Source: Yersinia similis (GTDB lineage Bacteria; Pseudomonadota; Gammaproteobacteria; Enterobacterales; Enterobacteriaceae). From it: a stretch of 64,000 nt of DNA. This document shows positions 58,985-64,000 of the stretch, piece after piece. Positions within the stretch are counted from its first letter, which is position 1, and every line of letters begins with the position of its first letter. The DNA is taken from positions 308,681-372,680 of the forward strand of contig NZ_CGBP01000001.1 of the NCBI RefSeq assembly GCF_001053095.1, written 5' to 3'. The notes beneath the pieces are model-generated. The model was not told the origin of the DNA and ran no database searches. It was given only the letters and a program-made list of their open reading frames with translations. The translations under genes and the position numbers were made by a program.

Positions 58985-60037
58985 CTACTGGCGGCGAGCT
59001 CTCACTGCTCCAGCCAACTGGCGCAACAGCGCCTCAGTATCTTTCCAGCCAATACAGGCATCGGTAACACTCTTACCATAGGTCAGTGGCTCACCACTTT
59101 CCAGGTTCTGGCTGCCTTCTACCAAATGGCTTTCGATCATCACGCCTATGATAGATTTTTCACCTTGCGCAATTTGCTGGCAGACATCTGTTCCCACTTC
59201 CATCTGCTTTTGAAACTGTTTGCAGCTGTTAGCGTGGCTGAAATCGATCATAATCTGGGGTTCCAGGCCCGATTTAATAAGCCCTTCTTTAACCGCATTC
59301 ACATGTACACTACTGTAATTCGGCTCTTTACCACCACGTAAAATGATATGGCAATCACCATTACCGGCAGTATTCACAATTGCCGAATGGCCCCATTTGG
59401 TCACCGACAAGAAACAGTGCGGAGCACTGGCCGCATTGATCGCATCAATAGCCACTTTAATTGTGCCGTCCGTACCATTTTTAAAACCAACTGGGCAAGA
59501 CAGACCAGAAGCCAGTTCGCGGTGAACCTGAGATTCAGTAGTACGTGCGCCAATTGCTCCCCAGCTCATCAGGTCAGCCAGATACTGCGGCGTAATCATA
59601 TCCAAAAACTCACCGGCTGCCGGTAACCCGCTATCGTTAATTTCGACGAGTAATTCACGCGCCAGACGTAAACCTTCATTGATATCATAGCTGTTGTCCA
59701 TATGTGGATCGTTAATCAGCCCCTTCCAACCCACCGTAGTACGCGGTTTTTCAAAATAAACGCGCATGACAACTTCCAGCTCTCCTTGCAGTTCTTCACG
59801 CAGTGTCAGCAAACGGGCTGCATACTCTTTAGCCGCTTGCGTATCATGAATAGAGCATGGGCCAATCACCACCAGCAAGCGATCATCCTGAGCACGCAAG
59901 ATTTTGTGAATAGCATTCCGGGTTTTGGCCACAGTTTCTGCCGCATTAACCGTGGCAGGGAATTTCTCTAACAACGCAACAGGAGGTAGGAGTTCCTTAA
60001 TTTCTTTAATCCGTAAATCATCATTCTGGTAATTCAT
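58985..60037 (-). CDS. aroG: DAHP synthase, phenylalanine-sensitive
   Basis: 350 residues. The first enzyme of aromatic biosynthesis, joining PEP and erythrose-4-phosphate. Metal and substrate motifs: VIGPCSIHD (Cys), KPRTTVGWKG, GARTTESQ, KNGTDG, and MIDFSHAN. The sequence follows E. coli AroG closely from MNYQNDDLRIKEIKELLPP, which places the start at 60037 (GGAAG 4 bases upstream). Feedback regulation by Phe is inferred from that similarity. A convincing TyrR box was not found. Confidence 0.96.
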   Translation of the reverse strand: MNYQNDDLRIKEIKELLPPVALLEKFPATVNAAETVAKTRNAIHKILRAQDDRLLVVIGPCSIHDTQAAKEYAARLLTLREELQGELEVVMRVYFEKPRTTVGWKGLINDPHMDNSYDINEGLRLARELLVEINDSGLPAAGEFLDMITPQYLADLMSWGAIGARTTESQVHRELASGLSCPVGFKNGTDGTIKVAIDAINAASAPHCFLSVTKWGHSAIVNTAGNGDCHIILRGGKEPNYSSVHVNAVKEGLIKSGLEPQIMIDFSHANSCKQFQKQMEVGTDVCQQIAQGEKSIIGVMIESHLVEGSQNLESGEPLTYGKSVTDACIGWKDTEALLRQLAGAVRARRQ

Positions 60038-60267
60038 AGTTCTTCCATTAAGTCTTGTAGCAATCATTGCACAACGTATATTTCAACCAATCTAGCCTGT
60101 GAATGGAATACTGTAAATCTACTTTATCGCTTTCGGTATTCAGTACCGATTACTCGCAATGCCACAGACCGGTTCCCCAAAATAATTACCCATGCTGAGC
60201 ATCTACTTATTTTCTGGATACACCATCTTATTGCCTGGATACGCCATCGTTATCGCGAAAGTGATGC

Positions 60268-60394
60268 TATACCCATCGTCCGTCAAGATGCAGGGGTGTT
60301 GGCTGCCCTTGCTCATCCCAGTCACTTAGCTATCTAAGCTCCCGAGGATTTACTCGGTTGCCGCCTACCAGCATCTCGAAGTAACTTGGGTATA
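60268..60394 (-). repeat. ERIC element upstream of aroG/zitB
   Basis: 127 bases from TATACCCATCG to CTTGGGTATA, in reverse orientation relative to the copy at 57898, with the core CAGTCACTTAGCTATCTAAGC. It lies in the 585-base gap between the divergent aroG and zitB. Confidence 0.88.
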
Positions 60395-60497
60395 TAGGGG
60401 TAAGCCGGTGCCAACTGAGGCAAATTTGAACCTGGAGCCTATACTCAACGACGACGTCTATTTGGAATAATTAAATCCACGAAATTCTAGATAGAGT

Positions 60498-60578
60498 ATG
60501 GCTTGTGGATAGGACATGGCTTGTAGACGACATATAGCTTGTAGATAAAACATAGCTTGTAGACAAAATATAGCCTGC
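60498..60578. repeat. 18-bp tandem repeat upstream of zitB
   Basis: Four units starting at 60498, 60516, 60534 and 60552 with consensus ATRGCTTGTAGATAAAAC, then half a fifth (ATAGCCTGC at 60570). They differ by 1-6 bases from each other. The array ends about 45 bases before the zitB start and so probably overlaps its promoter. Confidence 0.88.
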
Positions 60579-60622
60579 GCCTATTTGCACAATAAAACAG
60601 TGATGGAAACAAAGGATAAATA

Positions 60623-61555
60623 ATGGCTGTATCCGCAATTTTCTCGCAAGATAGCAACAGCAAGCGCCTGTTGATAGCCTTCGCCATCACCACATTATTT
60701 ATGGTGACTGAAGCGATTGGCGGCTGGCTATCTGGTTCTCTGGCATTATTGGCTGATGCCGGACACATGTTGACTGACTCTGCCGCATTATTTATCGCGT
60801 TGATGGCAGTTCACTTCTCCCAGAGAAAACCAGATCCCCGCCATACTTTTGGCTACCTACGGCTGACGACACTCGCGGCCTTTGTTAACGCCGCGGCACT
60901 ATTGCTGATTGTTATATTGATCGTCTGGGAGGCCGTTCACCGCTTCTTTTCACCTCATGAGGTGATGGGTACACCGATGTTAATCATCGCCATCGCCGGG
61001 CTGTTGGCGAATATTTTTTGTTTTTGGATCCTGCATAAGGGAGAAGAAGAGAAAAACATCAATGTACGGGCAGCAGCCTTGCATGTGCTTAGTGATTTAT
61101 TAGGTTCAGTGGGCGCGATTATTGCGGCTATCGTGATTTTAACCACGGGCTGGACACCAATAGACCCCATTCTCTCAGTATTGGTGTCGGTACTGATTTT
61201 GCGGAGCGCCTGGCGATTACTGAAAGAAAGTTTTCACGAATTATTGGAAGGTGCGCCGCAAGAGATCGATATCAACAAGCTGCGTAAAGACCTATGCACC
61301 AATATTTATGAAGTCCGAAACATTCATCATGTTCACTTATGGCAAGTTGGTGAACAACGGCTAATGACCCTGCATGCCCAAGTGATACCGCCACTGGACC
61401 ATGATGCGTTATTGCAACGCATCCAAGAGCATTTACTGCATCACTACCGCATCAGTCATGCCACGGTCCAAATGGAGTATCAGCATTGTGGAACACCAGA
61501 TTGTGGTATCAATCAAACTGCCCCAACCCACGGACATCATCATCACCACGAATAA
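60623..61555 (+). CDS. zitB: Zinc transporter ZitB (cation diffusion facilitator)
   Basis: A CDF-family Zn2+/H+ antiporter, 310 residues, six helices. Metal site residues in [15 protein letters not shown] (H-x3-D) and [13 protein letters not shown] (H-x3-D), a cytoplasmic C-terminal domain, and a His-rich tail (HGHHHHHE). AAAGGA lies upstream of the ATG. It exports zinc and complements the envelope zinc response of zraP/zraSR encoded elsewhere in the window. Confidence 0.95.
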   Translation: MAVSAIFSQDSNSKRLLIAFAITTLFMVTEAIGGWLSGSLALLADAGHMLTDSAALFIALMAVHFSQRKPDPRHTFGYLRLTTLAAFVNAAALLLIVILIVWEAVHRFFSPHEVMGTPMLIIAIAGLLANIFCFWILHKGEEEKNINVRAAALHVLSDLLGSVGAIIAAIVILTTGWTPIDPILSVLVSVLILRSAWRLLKESFHELLEGAPQEIDINKLRKDLCTNIYEVRNIHHVHLWQVGEQRLMTLHAQVIPPLDHDALLQRIQEHLLHHYRISHATVQMEYQHCGTPDCGINQTAPTHGHHHHHE

Positions 61556-61569
61556 CCGCTGACACAGCC

Positions 61570-61612
61570 ATATACCCGAAGTTATTGTCGCTGCAGGCAG
61601 TAAACGAATGAT
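61570..61612 (+). repeat. Possible ERIC fragment
   Basis: TATACCCGAAGTTATTGTCG followed by CTGCAGGCAG resembles the left end of ERIC (TATACCCAAAATAATTCGAG, TTGCAGGAAG). The rest is not recognisable. Lies between zitB and pnuC. Confidence 0.4.
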
Positions 61613-61744
61613 AAACCCAGTTAGGAACCGATTTGAACCGTATTTATGCTATCCCGTAGGGTGAGTCTCAAAGATGAGACTCATTAATAATGAACGCACG
61701 TTACTCCCCCGCGCTATCAAGTACACAGGGGAGTCGAGTGGTTA

Positions 61745-62470
61745 TTAACTTTGAGTAGACAGTGGGCGTGAATGATTTCGCGTAGCACTCTTGATCCACA
61801 ACCAAGAACCGTTCAATGCAATAAGGGTCAGGAACACATACTCCAGCGCCATGGCATAAACCCCCTGATAAGCAAAGATCGCCACACTGATAACATCAAT
61901 AACGACCCAAATCAGCCAGTTCTCTACGTATTTGCGGGTCATGAGGATCATGGCGGCAATAGACAAGACCATCATCGTAGAGTCCCAGAATGGGAAAGCA
62001 TCAGGTTGCAACTCTGGCATCTGTACATTCGCCCCCAGATTCTGCATTACCGTCACTGCTACACGTGTCAACCAGGCAAATACGGTATCGATATGCAATG
62101 TCATTAATACGATGCCAGCAATACAAACCGCAGCCCAAGCCAATGCTTTAGGCAAGGATAACCAGCGAATCTTTAATTCAGTCTGATTATCCGGTGTTTG
62201 TTTGCTCCAGGCATACCAGCCGTAAATATTGGCACCAAAGAAAAACAACTGTAATAACAAGCTGGCGTAGAGTTGGATCTGAAAGAAGATCACGGCGAAC
62301 AATGTCACGTTAATCAGACCAAATAAATAGTTGATGATCTTTTCTTTGCTGGCAAACCAGATACAAAGCAACCCGAATAGGGTACCAATTGCCTCTATCC
62401 ATGAAAGATCGTAACCGCCCGCCCCCAGCGGTATATGTACCAATATGTTGCCTGTGCTGAGAAAATCCAT
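61745..62470 (-). CDS. pnuC: Nicotinamide riboside transporter PnuC
   Basis: A seven-helix facilitator of 241 residues with PnuC blocks WIEAIGTLFGLLCIWFASKEK, NIYGWYAW (substrate region) and KYVENWLIWVVIDVISV cut: key residues E-N-W and W-x-x-x-D. It brings in nicotinamide riboside for NAD synthesis. It lies 119 bases after nadA on the same strand and, as in Salmonella, is probably co-transcribed with nadA under NadR. Confidence 0.95.
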   Translation of the reverse strand: MDFLSTGNILVHIPLGAGGYDLSWIEAIGTLFGLLCIWFASKEKIINYLFGLINVTLFAVIFFQIQLYASLLLQLFFFGANIYGWYAWSKQTPDNQTELKIRWLSLPKALAWAAVCIAGIVLMTLHIDTVFAWLTRVAVTVMQNLGANVQMPELQPDAFPFWDSTMMVLSIAAMILMTRKYVENWLIWVVIDVISVAIFAYQGVYAMALEYVFLTLIALNGSWLWIKSATRNHSRPLSTQS

Positions 62471-62589
62471 CTGGTGATCCTTTTAGCTGCCGATAGAACC
62501 GATTTACTAAAATAGAAGTCTATTGCTCGTTCTCAGGATTGGTGGTTATTCACACCAACAGGTCTTGAATTAATATTCTCACCTGTTAC

Positions 62590-63654
<1,065 letters not shown>

Positions 63655-63723
63655 TCACATCTCTGTTGCTGTGGTATTACTGAAGCTATCAGATCACTGC
63701 TAGCCACCCAGTAAGAATTGATT

Positions 63724-63741
63724 TGTTTTTTATCCTAAACA
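63724..63741. promoter_or_regulatory. NadR box upstream of nadA
   Basis: TGTTTTTTATCCTAAACA fits TGTTTA-N6-TAAACA with one mismatch in the left half. NadR represses nadA-pnuC when NAD is plentiful in enterobacteria. Confidence 0.8.
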
Positions 63742-63749
63742 AAATAACC

Positions 63750-63777
63750 AATATTTGGCAAAAAGTCGCCAAATATT
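63750..63777. repeat. Perfect inverted repeat upstream of nadA
   Basis: AATATTTGGC (63750-63759) and GCCAAATATT (63768-63777), 10 perfect base pairs with an 8-base spacer, 9 bases from the NadR box. It could be a second operator or a hairpin. No regulator is known to me for it. Confidence 0.7.
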
Positions 63778-64000
63778 GTCGATTAATAGCTAAAATGTTT
63801 AATAGAGTTAAAAATGAGATGATAATTCACGTATCAGAAGGGAGCTGAGGGAAGAAACCAGAGGATTATAGGGCTAAAGCTAAAATGGAGATACCAGATA
63901 GTAAGGGAAAATGAAAAGTTAAGAAATATGTGTGTAGGGGAAATAATGGTGGGTCGTGCGGGATGACTCGTCCTCTGGACTCGCCCTTCGGGTCAACGCT
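63778..64000. other. Window end without recognised gene
   Basis: No coding frame or tRNA was recognised. The last 50 bases carry CCCTTCGGG and a repeated GACTCG, but no cloverleaf. In E. coli tRNA genes lie upstream of nadA, so such genes may begin beyond the window. Confidence 0.4.

Noticed and set aside
60112..60129. Possible TyrR box upstream of aroG (TGTAAA followed by TTATCG)
   Set aside because: The second half matches TTTACA too poorly for a strong TyrR box.
63950..64000. Possible tRNA start at the window end
   Set aside because: No acceptor, D-arm or anticodon-arm pattern could be laid out; only a short CCCTTCGGG stem is visible.

Overview
The window is a piece of an enterobacterial chromosome from the Yersinia pseudotuberculosis/pestis group. 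This assignment rests on E. coli-like gene order over long stretches, on protein sequences close to but distinct from those of E. coli, and on two kinds of miniature repeat typical of yersiniae: ERIC elements of about 127 bp and 165-bp palindromic elements of the YPAL type. The species call is inference. The functions of most genes rest on clear family motifs and conserved neighbourhoods.

Left part (1-17 kb). It holds the 3' end of dld, a possible relic of a tiny membrane-protein gene (yohP-like) broken by a YPAL fragment, pbpG, a two-helix membrane protein, dusC, and an AT-rich gene for a protein of 18-residue beta-helix repeats. Then come rhlE, divergent from the cecR-ybhGFSR multidrug ABC exporter operon, and the zinc-envelope-stress locus zraSR/zraP. 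The zra intergenic region has two perfect 15-bp palindromes and a sigma-54 promoter.

Middle part (17-38 kb). It contains a xanthosine/purine nucleoside locus (xapA, xapB, xapR and a DMT transporter), then the choline-to-glycine-betaine locus (betT divergent from betIBA, with a palindromic operator). Next are a hot spot of miniature insertions, ybhL, and the molybdopterin genes moaA-C-D-E. moaB is missing from its usual place, where a tandemly duplicated ERIC sits, and there is a Moco riboswitch before moaA. ybhK, a VF530-type gene and uvrB (LexA box, upstream DnaA boxes) follow. An orphan urea-transporter ATPase gene (urtE-like) with a degenerate ABC signature motif lies behind an NtrC/sigma-54-type promoter.

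Right part (38-64 kb). It follows E. coli order: bioA divergent from bioBFCD, pgl, ybhA, modABC, acrZ, modE-modF, galETKM, gpmA, aroG, zitB, pnuC, nadA. Departures are a CPBP-family membrane protease gene plus a YPAL between modF and gal, a psiF-like gene after galM, and several short tandem repeats in promoters. Molybdate uptake (mod) and cofactor synthesis (moa) are linked functionally through ModE and the Moco riboswitch. NAD precursor uptake and synthesis (pnuC, nadA), biotin and galactose genes each carry a recognisable operator (NadR-, BirA- and GalR-like).

No large mobile element, prophage, CRISPR array, rRNA or tRNA gene was seen. The most unusual content is the behaviour of the miniature elements (whole hairpins duplicated at the target, a stop codon supplied to bioD, a possible small gene broken), the beta-helix repeat protein, and the decayed or repurposed urtE locus.
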